Positions 23,335 to 31,090 of a DNA stretch of 36,717 nt are shown here, piece after piece. The notes under the pieces are model-generated. The model was not told the origin of the DNA and did no database searches. It saw only the letters and a list, made by a program, of their open reading frames with translations. Every line of letters starts with the position of its first letter. Positions within the stretch are counted from its first letter, which is position 1. Location: NCBI RefSeq assembly GCF_018917525.1, contig NZ_JAHLOS010000043.1, positions 1-36,717 on the forward strand. Reading direction: 5' to 3'. Position numbers and translations under genes: made by a program. The stretch is from Enterococcus raffinosus. Lineage in GTDB: Bacteria > Bacillota > Bacilli > Lactobacillales > Enterococcaceae.

Positions 23335-23365
23335 AGTTTACTTGTTAAAGTGCACTTTAAGGCAA
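23335..23365 (-). promoter_or_regulatory. MerR-type promoter of the aldo/keto reductase gene
   Basis: On the minus strand, -35 TTGCCT (23360-23365) and -10 TAAACT (23335-23340) are separated by 19 bp. The spacer holds the same palindrome TAAAGTGCACTTTA (23346-23359) as the flavodoxin promoter. Confidence 0.85.
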
Positions 23366-23410
23366 GCTTTTTTTCTGATCATACAAAGATCTTTCAGACA
23401 TTAAGAAAAA

Positions 23411-23446
23411 ACAGCACAGACTTTTCGTTTACAAAGTCCGCGCCGT
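23411..23446 (-). terminator. Terminator of the oxidoreductase operon
   Basis: A 14-bp stem with three G-U pairs in the minus-strand RNA (23411-23424 with 23433-23446) and an 8-nt loop are followed by TTTTTT. The wobble pairs become mismatches on the plus strand, so it works in one direction. Confidence 0.8.
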
Positions 23447-23465
23447 TTTTACTTATTTTAACTAA

Positions 23466-24443
23466 CTATCCCAAAACAATTCCCGCATCCTTAATCGCTG
23501 CTTCGACGATCTCCATAACGATCTTGCTATGGTCCAGCTGCTTTTTAACAAACGTCATATCCTTATCTTCAATCACCTGATTGAATAGCTTGAATTCATC
23601 AAACATTCGATGGGGATGATCCTTGTGATCGAAGGTTTCGATATCGCCAGCCAATGGTTGTGTGCTGTAGCTATCCAAGGTGTTGGTTGGACCATTGACG
23701 ATCACTGATCCTTCTGTTCCTTGAATCGTCGAACGAATTGTGGCTTCAGAATCTTTGGCGCCGATACAAACAACCTTTACATCGCCATAATCCAGCAGCA
23801 GCATACCTGACGTGTCGATATCCCGTTCAATGTTAGCATAGTACTGTACTCGTTCTGGTTTTCCTAATAAACCAACAACTAAATGAATGTTGTAGATATT
23901 GATATCCATCAACGCTCCACCGCCCATTTTTGGATTAAAAGCGGGCAAAATCGTTCCTTCCTTAAACGCATCATAGCGGGAAGAGTATTGTGAGTAGTTG
24001 CATTCAATGATTTTCAAGGTGCCAATCTTTTTAACAGCTTCTTTAATCCCTTGGAAATTTTTCAAATATTGATTCGTAATAGCCTCCACTAATACCAGAT
24101 CTTTTGCCAGTGCTAGCTGTTCTAAATCCAATAATTCAGCTGCCTTCAACGTAAATGGCTTCTCGCAAATCACGTGCTTACCAGCTTCCAGTGCTTTTTT
24201 TGCGAAGCTGTAGTGCAGGTGATTCGGTACTGCTACGTAAACCGTATCAAAGGCATCACTTTTTAAACACTCATCAATATCCGTGTAGGAGGCTTCGATT
24301 TTGTATTCTGCTTGAATTTTCTCCGTTTTTTCCTGACTTCGTTTTGTGCCCATGATAGCTTTCAATTGAATCTCCAGTAAATCCTTTGTGATTGCTAAAA
24401 ATTCTTGAACAATTTTGCCAGAACCAAAAATGGCTAATTTCAT
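23466..24443 (-). CDS. Gfo/Idh/MocA-family oxidoreductase
   Basis: This 325-aa protein has an N-terminal Rossmann fold (LAIFGSGKIVQEFL), the family EKP motif in VICEKPFTLKAAE around residue 95, and the C-terminal alpha/beta domain with GGGALMDINIYNIHL carrying the likely catalytic Asp/His. It uses NAD(P) to oxidise or reduce a sugar or inositol-type substrate. GAGGGAG precedes the ATG. It lies 20 bp after the second oxidoreductase gene, and the pair is divergent from an RpiR regulator, suggesting a small sugar-conversion operon. The substrate is unknown. Confidence 0.92.
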   Translation of the reverse strand: MKLAIFGSGKIVQEFLAITKDLLEIQLKAIMGTKRSQEKTEKIQAEYKIEASYTDIDECLKSDAFDTVYVAVPNHLHYSFAKKALEAGKHVICEKPFTLKAAELLDLEQLALAKDLVLVEAITNQYLKNFQGIKEAVKKIGTLKIIECNYSQYSSRYDAFKEGTILPAFNPKMGGGALMDINIYNIHLVVGLLGKPERVQYYANIERDIDTSGMLLLDYGDVKVVCIGAKDSEATIRSTIQGTEGSVIVNGPTNTLDSYSTQPLAGDIETFDHKDHPHRMFDEFKLFNQVIEDKDMTFVKKQLDHSKIVMEIVEAAIKDAGIVLG

Positions 24444-24463
24444 TGCTACTCCCTCTTTCTCTG

Positions 24464-25483
24464 CTATTTTGAGATTTGTTGGATGCCTTTTTCCAGCATT
24501 TCGATTTGCAGCAGCGTTTCTTCATCTTTGATGGCTTTAGGTTTGCCATTAATCAATGTTTCATAGATATCTTCGTAGACACGACTGTAATCACCGATTT
24601 CTGAAACAACCTTTTCTTCATGAAACACGCCTTCGTCATCCATATAAGTCAGCGTACCATAATGCTCCGGCAAATCAATCCCGAAATCTTCATTTTCAGG
24701 CATATAAAACATTTTCAGATGCTCTTCTTGACGATCTTTTGTTTCCTTAACAAAAACCCCTTTTTTCCCATAAACCACAAAGCTCGGACGTTCCTTCAAA
24801 CGGAAATAGCTGGATTTCACCGAAACCTTCATCCGGCCGTAAAACAGATCCAGATCAAAGTAATCATTCATTCGATCATCGCCTAAAAGCTGACGGACTT
24901 CATAATGTACATCATCTGGGCGGCCAAAATAAGAGATTACTTGATCCAATGTGTGGCAAGCATGTCCGTATAGATAGCTTGTTCCGATTGAAAAATGCTC
25001 GACACTTTCAGGAACCTCTGGACGGAAATAATCATAGTGCATCTCAACTTCCAATAAATCTCCCAACACACCGCTTTCGATCACTTTTTGTACCGTTAAA
25101 AAGTCTGAATCGTAGCGACGGTTTTGATAGCATTGAATGAATAAGCCTTTTTCATCGGCTAAACGGAATAATTCCTTGGCTTCCTCAGAGGTTTCAGTAA
25201 AAGGCTTTTCGATCAGAACATTTTTCCCGTGCTCCAAGACTTCTTTGCCTAATTTGAAATGCAACGGACTTGGTGTCGTTACGACAACTAATTGAATTTC
25301 TGGATCGTTATAAATATCGTTGATGTCTGATGTATAATTTGTGCCAGGATTTTTCTCCCAGGTAATGCGCCCGCTAGGTGAATAGATGGTTTTGACCTTG
25401 ATTTTGTCAGTTAATTTGGTTGAAAATGGTAAGTGATAGCGATTGGTGCTTTTACCGTTTCCGATATATGCGATAGTTAACAT
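24464..25483 (-). CDS. Gfo/Idh/MocA-family oxidoreductase
   Basis: This 339-aa paralogue has LTIAYIGNGKSTNRYHLPF at the start, VLIEKPFTETSEEA as EKP motif, and GTSYLYGHACHTLDQVISYFG in the substrate domain, as in YhhX/YdgJ-type scyllo-inositol or related dehydrogenases. The ATG at 25483 has GGAGG nine bases before it; the longer in-frame start at 25597 runs through the promoter and is rejected. A -10 TATAAT lies about 30 bp upstream, and a cre-like AGCTTTCGTTTGCAT lies at 25577-25591. It forms a two-gene unit with the next oxidoreductase. Confidence 0.92.
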   Translation of the reverse strand: MLTIAYIGNGKSTNRYHLPFSTKLTDKIKVKTIYSPSGRITWEKNPGTNYTSDINDIYNDPEIQLVVVTTPSPLHFKLGKEVLEHGKNVLIEKPFTETSEEAKELFRLADEKGLFIQCYQNRRYDSDFLTVQKVIESGVLGDLLEVEMHYDYFRPEVPESVEHFSIGTSYLYGHACHTLDQVISYFGRPDDVHYEVRQLLGDDRMNDYFDLDLFYGRMKVSVKSSYFRLKERPSFVVYGKKGVFVKETKDRQEEHLKMFYMPENEDFGIDLPEHYGTLTYMDDEGVFHEEKVVSEIGDYSRVYEDIYETLINGKPKAIKDEETLLQIEMLEKGIQQISK

Positions 25484-25713
25484 GAATACATTCCTCCAGA
25501 TTTCTTTTGATAACTTTATTATATAAGAACGACTCCTCCTGAAAAGAGGATTCAGTAAAACAGGTCGTTTTATCCAAGCTTTCGTTTGCATACGCATAAA
25601 TTCTGAACATTTTATCCAAAAAAGGCTTCAAAATGAGGCCGCTTCTTCTGAAATCGATGAACTTGCGTTATGATAGAGAGGATGGTAGTTAACCTCAATG
25701 AAAAGGTGATGGA

Positions 25714-26580
25714 ATGTTATTAATCGATAAATTACGAATGCAAAAGGATCTGACCAATACGGAAAAACGGATCGCTGATTATATCTTACAGAATTTAACA
25801 ACAATTCCAGCAATCAACGTCGCAGATCTCGCAAAAAATACCTATACCTCCCATTCATCAGTGATTCGCTTAGCTCAAAAAATGGGGTTTGACGGCTTTC
25901 GCGATTTTCGAGTGGCGGTTTCTGAGATTGCCCACAGTGACATTTATCGATCGAATCCTGTCGATGCCAATTTCCCGTTTTTACCACAAGACTCAACCAA
26001 AGAAATCGCTAAAAAAATTGCCGATTTGACCATCAACACGGTCCAACGCACCTATGCCCAATTAGATGATCAAGTCCTTGATGACGCAGCTGAGCTGTTG
26101 GCTAAGGCCGAACGAATCTTTCTATTTGCTCAAGGAGATTCTCAGATTCGGGCCCGCAGCTTTCAAAACAAGCTGGTGAAGATCAACAAATTCTTGATTA
26201 TTGCAGATGAATACGCAGACGAGGATTGGAATGCCGCAAGCCTAACCAGTAATGACTGCGCGATTTTTATTACCTATCGTGCACGCGTGCCGCAATACGA
26301 ACGAATGATGAAGCACTTTATAAACGAAAATATTCCTGCGATCCTACTAACGGGTAACAGTCAATCAAATCTGATTCCTCTGGAAGCCCAGTCAATTGTC
26401 TTCACCCAAGAGGAAATGGACTATGTTAAAGTCAGTACCTTTTCTTCTCAGGTAGCTTTTGAGTATATTTTAGATACACTTTTCTCGCTATTATATGCGC
26501 AGGATTTCCAGCAAAATCTTACCGACTTCAAACGAAAAAATGGTTGGATCGAAAATGGGATATTGTCAGATAATCCGTAA
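25714..26580 (+). CDS. RpiR/MurR-family regulator
   Basis: This 288-aa protein has an N-terminal HTH_6 domain (TNTEKRIADYILQNL; VADLAKNTYTSHSSVIRLAQKMGFDGFRDF) at residues 1-77 and a SIS sensor domain from about 125 (AERIFLFAQGDSQIRARSF). Such regulators bind a sugar phosphate through the SIS domain. The usual G-x-G-x-S phosphate loop is AQGDSQ here, a slight departure. The ATG at 25714 has AAGGTGATGG upstream. It is divergent from the oxidoreductase pair, with about 230 bp between, and is the likely regulator. Confidence 0.9.
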   Translation: MLLIDKLRMQKDLTNTEKRIADYILQNLTTIPAINVADLAKNTYTSHSSVIRLAQKMGFDGFRDFRVAVSEIAHSDIYRSNPVDANFPFLPQDSTKEIAKKIADLTINTVQRTYAQLDDQVLDDAAELLAKAERIFLFAQGDSQIRARSFQNKLVKINKFLIIADEYADEDWNAASLTSNDCAIFITYRARVPQYERMMKHFINENIPAILLTGNSQSNLIPLEAQSIVFTQEEMDYVKVSTFSSQVAFEYILDTLFSLLYAQDFQQNLTDFKRKNGWIENGILSDNP

Positions 26581-26586
26581 ACCACA

Positions 26587-26630
26587 AAAAAGCGAATCTA
26601 CTTTATGTTTGTTAAGTAGAATCGCTTTTT
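26587..26630. terminator. Bidirectional terminator
   Basis: AAAAAGCGAATCTACTT pairs with AAGTAGAATCGCTTTTT apart from one mismatch, with a 10-nt loop and A/T runs on both sides. It ends the RpiR gene and could also stop the minus-strand gene at 26675. Confidence 0.85.
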
Positions 26631-26674
26631 AGTTATTGATTAACAAATTATTCGTTTATATTGCCCTTAGAATG

Positions 26675-27259
26675 TCATTTTTCCTCCAGTATCGTCACTA
26701 AATAGCAATTAACTACACCGGCTCTTGCAATTTTTACACGAATTGCATCCAGTTCCTCTCGTTCTAAAAGCATGGGCAATAAATAATCCTCAATTAGAAG
26801 ATCTTCTGTTGCTTCCGGCTTAAAATGGACCGTTTCAAAGACCTCTTCGTCCCCTATTTCCTTACTGGAATCAAAAATATATTCAACAATCACGTCGTCG
26901 GTCTTTCGGCTTTTTCGTATTAACGAATCACGAGTGGCGACATCTTCACCAAAAGAACCTAAAACAAAAGCAAGGTCTTCTTCATCATCGAAATCTATTT
27001 CCTCTTGCCAGTTCTTATCAAGGTCGCTTTGACGTAAAAGATCTGCGATATCCTTCATTTCTTCTAAAGTCAGAACATTATCGGATATCTCATAATAATC
27101 ACTTTCTGGTAATTCCGTTATCCGGTAGAGTAGATTTCCGGCTTTATCTATAATTTCAGATTTGAGTAACAATTCACCCTTCAAGGTGTGTATCCAAACA
27201 ATCCTCCTCGCCTGATACTCACCAAAAGACTGTTTTCTTTTCAAATATTTTATTTTCAC
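26675..27259 (-). CDS. Hypothetical protein (194 aa), acidic
   Basis: The family is not recognised. The protein begins basic (MKIKYLKRKQSFGEYQARR) and is then strongly acidic, with a DFDDEEDLAF stretch near residues 88-97 and several EE pairs. Predicted strands and helices alternate, with no signal peptide or membrane segment, so it should be soluble and cytoplasmic. The start is GTG at 27259, eight bases after GGAG. It is followed by the RpiR terminator and preceded by its own promoter, so it is likely a single-gene unit. It could be an immunity or regulatory protein, but nothing shows this. Confidence 0.65.
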   Translation of the reverse strand: MKIKYLKRKQSFGEYQARRIVWIHTLKGELLLKSEIIDKAGNLLYRITELPESDYYEISDNVLTLEEMKDIADLLRQSDLDKNWQEEIDFDDEEDLAFVLGSFGEDVATRDSLIRKSRKTDDVIVEYIFDSSKEIGDEEVFETVHFKPEATEDLLIEDYLLPMLLEREELDAIRVKIARAGVVNCYLVTILEEK

Positions 27260-27296
27260 TTATCTAGCTCCTGTTTTCTTTCTTCGCGGCGTGATT

Positions 27297-27345
27297 TATA
27301 TAAATAATAGAGAAAACTATTCCAACGCATATTAATCGCTTTCAT
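27297..27345 (-). promoter_or_regulatory. Promoter and cre-like site of the 194-aa gene
   Basis: On the minus strand, -35 TTGGAA (27320-27325) and -10 TATATA (27297-27302) have a 17-bp spacer. ATGAAAGCGATTAAT (27331-27345) directly upstream fits the cre core, with the final C missing. A CcpA site just upstream of -35 would suit activation or weak repression. Confidence 0.4.
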
Positions 27346-27555
27346 TATCCCGATTTACTCTACCATAATTGATGTCCGAGATATTCTCAACTGAACTTCT
27401 GTAGTTTACTCGATTTAGTTAAGAAATTGAGTCTCACAGACGTATCTCTATTCAGAGCACTCGATCAGCCTGATAATTTCCGTGGAACAACTTTTTCCTC
27501 TGATCTTCTATTGTATCAGATATGTCTGAAGTTCGAACGACTGCACTCACTGTCG

Positions 27556-28692
27556 TCATTTTCTTTTCTTCTTAGCACTATCCCCCTTCTTTTTCCAACT
27601 GCCTTTTTTCTGAGGCCCATTCTCAATCAAATTCCGAACATAAGCACCTTTAGGTGTCAGCAGTTTCGTCTTTTTAGGCTTCTGCGGTTTTGCGGTTGGC
27701 GGATCAGAAACGTCGGTTGCGGTTTTCGGCGTAGCTCTGTCTTTTAACAAGGTTTGTGACGTCTGGGCGCTCATAAGTTCGAGATCGAGAATAGGGTCTT
27801 GCATTTCAAGTTCATCCGCTGTCGGTTCATCCGGCTCTTCTTCAGTAAACGCTACCCGAACATTTTCCAAACTGACCACATCGGGATGTCCTACACGAAC
27901 CAATGTCAGTAACTCTTGATCATCCAATGTACTCAGATCAACACCTGCTGGAACAACAATCTCGATTGTCTTTACTTCTGGCGCTTCTGAATTTTGGACG
28001 GACGCTACTTGTAGAGCGTCTTGTTGTTCTACTTGTTCCTCTACTTGTTCCTCAACCGATACTTCCTCTTCCACAAAAGTATCTTTTACTCCTGGGCGCT
28101 TCGCTTGGACAAATTTTACAAACCGTCTTACACCAGCATCTGTCTCAAAGAGTTCCACAGTCGTAAGGATTTCCAGAATTTCAGAAGTTTCCACTCTTGA
28201 GCGTGTTTCGTCTGCATCAGCAATCGTCAGCGCGTGCTTCTTGCCTGACGCATCTTCAAAGGTAGAAACGAGCCGAAGAGCCAGCTCTGGATTCTGCGGT
28301 TTTTCTATTCCGGGAGCATCTAAACGTTTTTTATAGGAACGAGCTTCCTCGGTTAATCGATAGTATTCCTTTTTGTCAACAAACAAACGGCGAATGACCT
28401 TGTCCCAATCTCCACTGTTTTTGAAATAATCTTTAAAATACGCGCAGTATTCACGCAGCGCATCACTAGGCTCTGCTGTTAGGAACACCTCACAAACCAA
28501 TTCTTGGCAAAGAAAAGAAAAGTCACTAACAACAAGCGAATTTCGTACCATGACCACTACAAGGTACTTAATAAATGTGGTAACATCTTGAGAAAACTCG
28601 AAATAGCTAGTAATTTTCGCCTCAAGCGTGGTTCTTTTCACTCCAAACAAAGTTCTCGGTAATAGCGGTTTTTCCTGTTTCATCGTTTTCAT
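27556..28692 (-). CDS. Hypothetical protein (378 aa) with acidic middle and lysine-rich tail
   Basis: Not recognised. The N-terminal 200 residues are mostly helical with aromatic stretches (YFEFSQDVTTFIKYLVVVMVR; YCAYFKDYFKNSGDWDKVIRRLF) and no clear signal peptide. The middle is very acidic with a short repeat (EEQVEEQVEQQ), and the last 60 residues are rich in Lys, Pro and Thr, ending KKKGDSAKKKRK. The basic tail could bind nucleic acid or membrane. The ATG at 28692 is preceded by GGGAG; the in-frame TTG-type extension to 28758 is unlikely. A perfect TACANNTGTA palindrome lies in its upstream region. It appears to be a single-gene unit. Confidence 0.65.
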   Translation of the reverse strand: MKTMKQEKPLLPRTLFGVKRTTLEAKITSYFEFSQDVTTFIKYLVVVMVRNSLVVSDFSFLCQELVCEVFLTAEPSDALREYCAYFKDYFKNSGDWDKVIRRLFVDKKEYYRLTEEARSYKKRLDAPGIEKPQNPELALRLVSTFEDASGKKHALTIADADETRSRVETSEILEILTTVELFETDAGVRRFVKFVQAKRPGVKDTFVEEEVSVEEQVEEQVEQQDALQVASVQNSEAPEVKTIEIVVPAGVDLSTLDDQELLTLVRVGHPDVVSLENVRVAFTEEEPDEPTADELEMQDPILDLELMSAQTSQTLLKDRATPKTATDVSDPPTAKPQKPKKTKLLTPKGAYVRNLIENGPQKKGSWKKKGDSAKKKRK

Positions 28693-29072
28693 TTGTATGG
28701 GCTCCCTCCAGCCATGTATACGCTTTATTATTTGATAAAAGTATAACGCTAAAAGCACAAATAGAGTTTTTTTCTTTCGTAGTTGAGAATTAAAAAAAAC
28801 AAACGTTTTCGTTTATAGGTGTTTTTTTAAGTTTTTAAAATTACAGATGTAATTATGCTTGTTCTCTCAAAATTGACTATAAAGATATAAAAAAGAACAC
28901 CTAAAAAGCAAAGTTCAACCCTAAAGATGTTTTGCTTGTTTTTATTTCACTTCAAAATTCTTTTTTTAAATAAAAGTGATCCTATTAAATAGCCCTTTTA
29001 CTTCGCTGATTTAAACAATAAAGCAGACAAAAACAAACTGAAAATTAATTTCTTTCTCAAATTAAGCAAAAA
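28693..29072. other. AT-rich intergenic region with a cop-box-like palindrome
   Basis: No credible gene is present. AATTACA-GA-TGTAATT (28839-28854) contains TACANNTGTA, the operator core of CopY-type repressors. A 12-bp inverted pair AGGTGTT/AACACCT (near 28816 and 28897) brackets it. A possible minus-strand -10 CATAAT lies next to the palindrome. A plus-strand 21-codon ORF at 28927 lacks a ribosome binding site. Confidence 0.45.
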
Positions 29073-29128
29073 AAATTAGTGATTTATTCGCTCTTATTTT
29101 TGATAAGAGTCAAATAGATCACCAATTT
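29073..29128 (-). terminator. Long imperfect hairpin terminator of the gls24 operon
   Basis: A stem of about 25 bp with a few mismatches runs from AAATTAGTGAT (29073-29083) to ATCACCAATTT (29118-29128), with a CTCTTAT/ATAAGAG top. Eight Ts follow on the minus strand. Confidence 0.8.
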
Positions 29129-29187
29129 TATTTCAAAATCATATCTAAATTTGAGCAAAAATCTCGATATCACACTAGCGTTACCTG

Positions 29188-29679
29188 CTATTTTATCTCA
29201 ATATTAAATTTCTTCAGCAAACTCAATGTTTCATCGTTCAATTGATTTCCAGCAACTAGCTCTGAATTGATATAAAAATCCGCTTCAGGAAGAGCTCCCT
29301 GTAAAGCTAAAGTATTCGCCAACACACATAAGTTCAGCTCCACACCAACAACTTCGATGTGATTTTTTTCGTGTTCTCGTTTTTCTGTCAATTCTCGAAC
29401 TTTGATCAGTGCTTCCGGTGGTAATGCATAATAATTTTTTTTAATCACGTATTCTTCCGGTAAGGGAGTTAGATTCTTAATTATTTGTAGTCCGTCCAAC
29501 TCTTCTGATTCATCCTTATGCTCGATGGGAATGTCTCTAGTAAAAAGAACCATCTCCCCAGACTTACGAGCCTTTTCTAAACGATGCAGTATTTTAGGAA
29601 CAAGCGGATTTGCATCCTGAACATAATTTTCATCAGTTGGATCCAAAATTCGATTCTGCATATCTACAATTACTAACAT
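29188..29679 (-). CDS. Isochorismatase-family cysteine hydrolase
   Basis: This 163-aa protein has the catalytic triad of the family: Asp6 in VIVDMQNRI, Lys80 or Lys81 in VIKKNYYA, and Cys118 in VELNLCVLANTL. It hydrolyses amide or vinyl-ether bonds; nicotinamidase and isochorismatase are relatives, and the true substrate is unknown. GGAGG lies 9 bp before the ATG. It is about 10 bp downstream of the glsB-like gene, so it is part of the Gls24 stress operon. Confidence 0.9.
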   Translation of the reverse strand: MLVIVDMQNRILDPTDENYVQDANPLVPKILHRLEKARKSGEMVLFTRDIPIEHKDESEELDGLQIIKNLTPLPEEYVIKKNYYALPPEALIKVRELTEKREHEKNHIEVVGVELNLCVLANTLALQGALPEADFYINSELVAGNQLNDETLSLLKKFNIEIK

Positions 29680-29689
29680 CGCGGGCCTC

Positions 29690-29938
29690 CTATTGTTTCG
29701 AGCGGCCTAAGAAAAATGAAACAATCAAAACTAAGATGATTGCACCAATAATTGATGGAACGAGTGCCATACCAGCTAATGATGGTCCCCAAGAACCTAA
29801 TAACGCTTGTCCTAGAGCAGAACCGACTAAACCGGCAACGATATTCGCTATCCAGCCCATGCTGTTGCCCTTACCTGTGATTGCACCAGCGATTGCACCG
29901 ATGACTGCTCCTATAATTAATGACCATAATAAACCCAT
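29690..29938 (-). CDS. glsB: GlsB/YeaQ/YmgE-family stress membrane protein
   Basis: This 82-aa, three-helix membrane protein is rich in Gly/Ala (LWSLIIGAVIGAIAGAITGKG; IVAGLVGSALGQALLG; LVPSIIGAIILVLIVSFFLG). The pattern is that of transglycosylase-associated/GlsB proteins. In enterococci these genes lie beside gls24 and take part in the general stress and bile response. AGGAGGA precedes the ATG. It is 23 bp downstream of the gls24-like gene. Confidence 0.9.
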   Translation of the reverse strand: MGLLWSLIIGAVIGAIAGAITGKGNSMGWIANIVAGLVGSALGQALLGSWGPSLAGMALVPSIIGAIILVLIVSFFLGRSKQ

Positions 29939-29961
29939 GATAACTTCCTCCTATTGTCTAA

Positions 29962-30558
29962 TTATTTTACTTGTGTATCTTGGTTGTCTGCAAATTTTTC
30001 TTGTGCCTTTTCTGTCCCTTGGTTGACCGCAGCTTTAGCTTTATCTGTTTGCTTTGAAGCAAACTCACCAGTTGTTTTCGCTGCACTTGTGACTTTGTCT
30101 TGCACCGTTTCGCTGTCCTGTTCAAATTCTTCCTGTGTTTTGATATCCACAACATGAATATTTACTTCAATAACATCTAAATGCGTCATTTTTTCAACTT
30201 CGTCGTGTGTAACTTGTCTAATTTGATCAACAACTTCTGTAATGTCTTTTCCGTATTCGACCACAACATCCATATCAACAGCTACTTGTTCTTTGCCAAC
30301 TTCTGTCTCAATTCCTGCTGTAACATTCTCAGTGTTAACCAATTTCTCTGCGGCATTCGAGAAGAAACCACCGCTAACTGTTAGTAAGCCATCAATTTTG
30401 TCGATCGCACTAGCAATAATTTTTTGGATCACTTTATCGTCATAGCTTGTTTCACCTTTGACCTGTGCATCCTTGTTGGTGTCAAGTTGACTCGTGTGTG
30501 TTTGTTCAGGTACAGTCTCGCCATTAAAATTTTTGTTTTCGTAATTTTCTACCATCAT
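29962..30558 (-). CDS. gls24: Asp23/Gls24-family envelope stress protein
   Basis: This 198-aa protein has a hydrophilic N-terminus, then the Asp23 domain (VIQKIIASAIDKIDGLLTVSGG; EVGKEQVAVDMDVVVEYGKDI; VEVNIHV-type strand), and a C-terminal Lys/Gln/Ala-rich helical tail (TDKAKAAVNQGTEKAQEKFA). It lacks a signal peptide; family members sit at the membrane through partners or act in general stress. ATG ATG follows AGGAGG, so the start may be 30558 or 30555. It is first in an operon with glsB and the cysteine hydrolase. The long tail is a variable feature of the family. Confidence 0.9.
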   Translation of the reverse strand: MMVENYENKNFNGETVPEQTHTSQLDTNKDAQVKGETSYDDKVIQKIIASAIDKIDGLLTVSGGFFSNAAEKLVNTENVTAGIETEVGKEQVAVDMDVVVEYGKDITEVVDQIRQVTHDEVEKMTHLDVIEVNIHVVDIKTQEEFEQDSETVQDKVTSAAKTTGEFASKQTDKAKAAVNQGTEKAQEKFADNQDTQVK

Positions 30559-31006
30559 AAATTCCTCCTGTTGTTTGATATTCTTTTTGCTAATTAATCA
30601 TCTTTTCCTGTTCAGCAAGAAATAGATTTTCAACCTTTTCTTTGAAAAAGAGAAACTATCCTTGCAAACGATAAAATAACCATTTGCTTTTTATTGGAAA
30701 ACTGTAGTGTCGTTTTCCGCTCCTTACTTTCACTTAATAGTTTAACGCAAATAATTTTGTATGAACAATAATCTGCTTACAACATCACAATATATAAAAA
30801 AATAAATCATATTTTTGAGTGAAAAGACTGATTTTAAACGAATATCAATAAAACATTCATCATGCAGGTTTATCGACCTTTTCCTTCGGTTAGTCTTCGT
30901 CAGAATAAAATAACGAAAATCGTTTTTTCTATTTGCTTTAATCGTAAAAAATCACCCTATCAAATCACTACACCCTGATCTCCCCATTTAATAGTTGCAT
31001 ACAAAA
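30559..31006. other. AT-rich intergenic region upstream of gls24
   Basis: No gene is seen on either strand. It should hold the gls24 promoter; several AT-rich -10-like boxes exist, but none pairs well with a -35. TTGCAAACGATAAAA (about 30662-30676) is a cre-like match with one mismatch. A small AACGA-AAA-TCGTT hairpin followed by Ts lies near 30912 on the plus strand. Confidence 0.4.
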
Positions 31007-31048
31007 ATAGGCTCACAACTATGCTATCTTGCATAGTCATAAACCTAT
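31007..31048 (-). terminator. Terminator of the glycosyltransferase operon
   Basis: ACTATGC (31018-31024) pairs with GCATAGT (31031-31037), and ATAGG with CCTAT at the base. TTTTTG follows on the minus strand. Confidence 0.7.
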
Positions 31049-31090
31049 ATACAGCCACTCTCACTAAAGCAGCCGCGTTTTAACCAAAGT

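Noticed and set aside
28927-28992. Plus-strand 21-codon ORF in the AT-rich spacer
   Set aside because: No ribosome binding site, and the composition is explained by AT-richness.
30620-30670. Possible fifth copy of the two-hairpin element in the gls24 leader (AAGGATAGTTTCTCT and TTGAAAATC)
   Set aside because: Only the outer bases match; the TACGGC block and the ATTTTTC hairpin are absent, so chance similarity in AT-rich DNA is likely.
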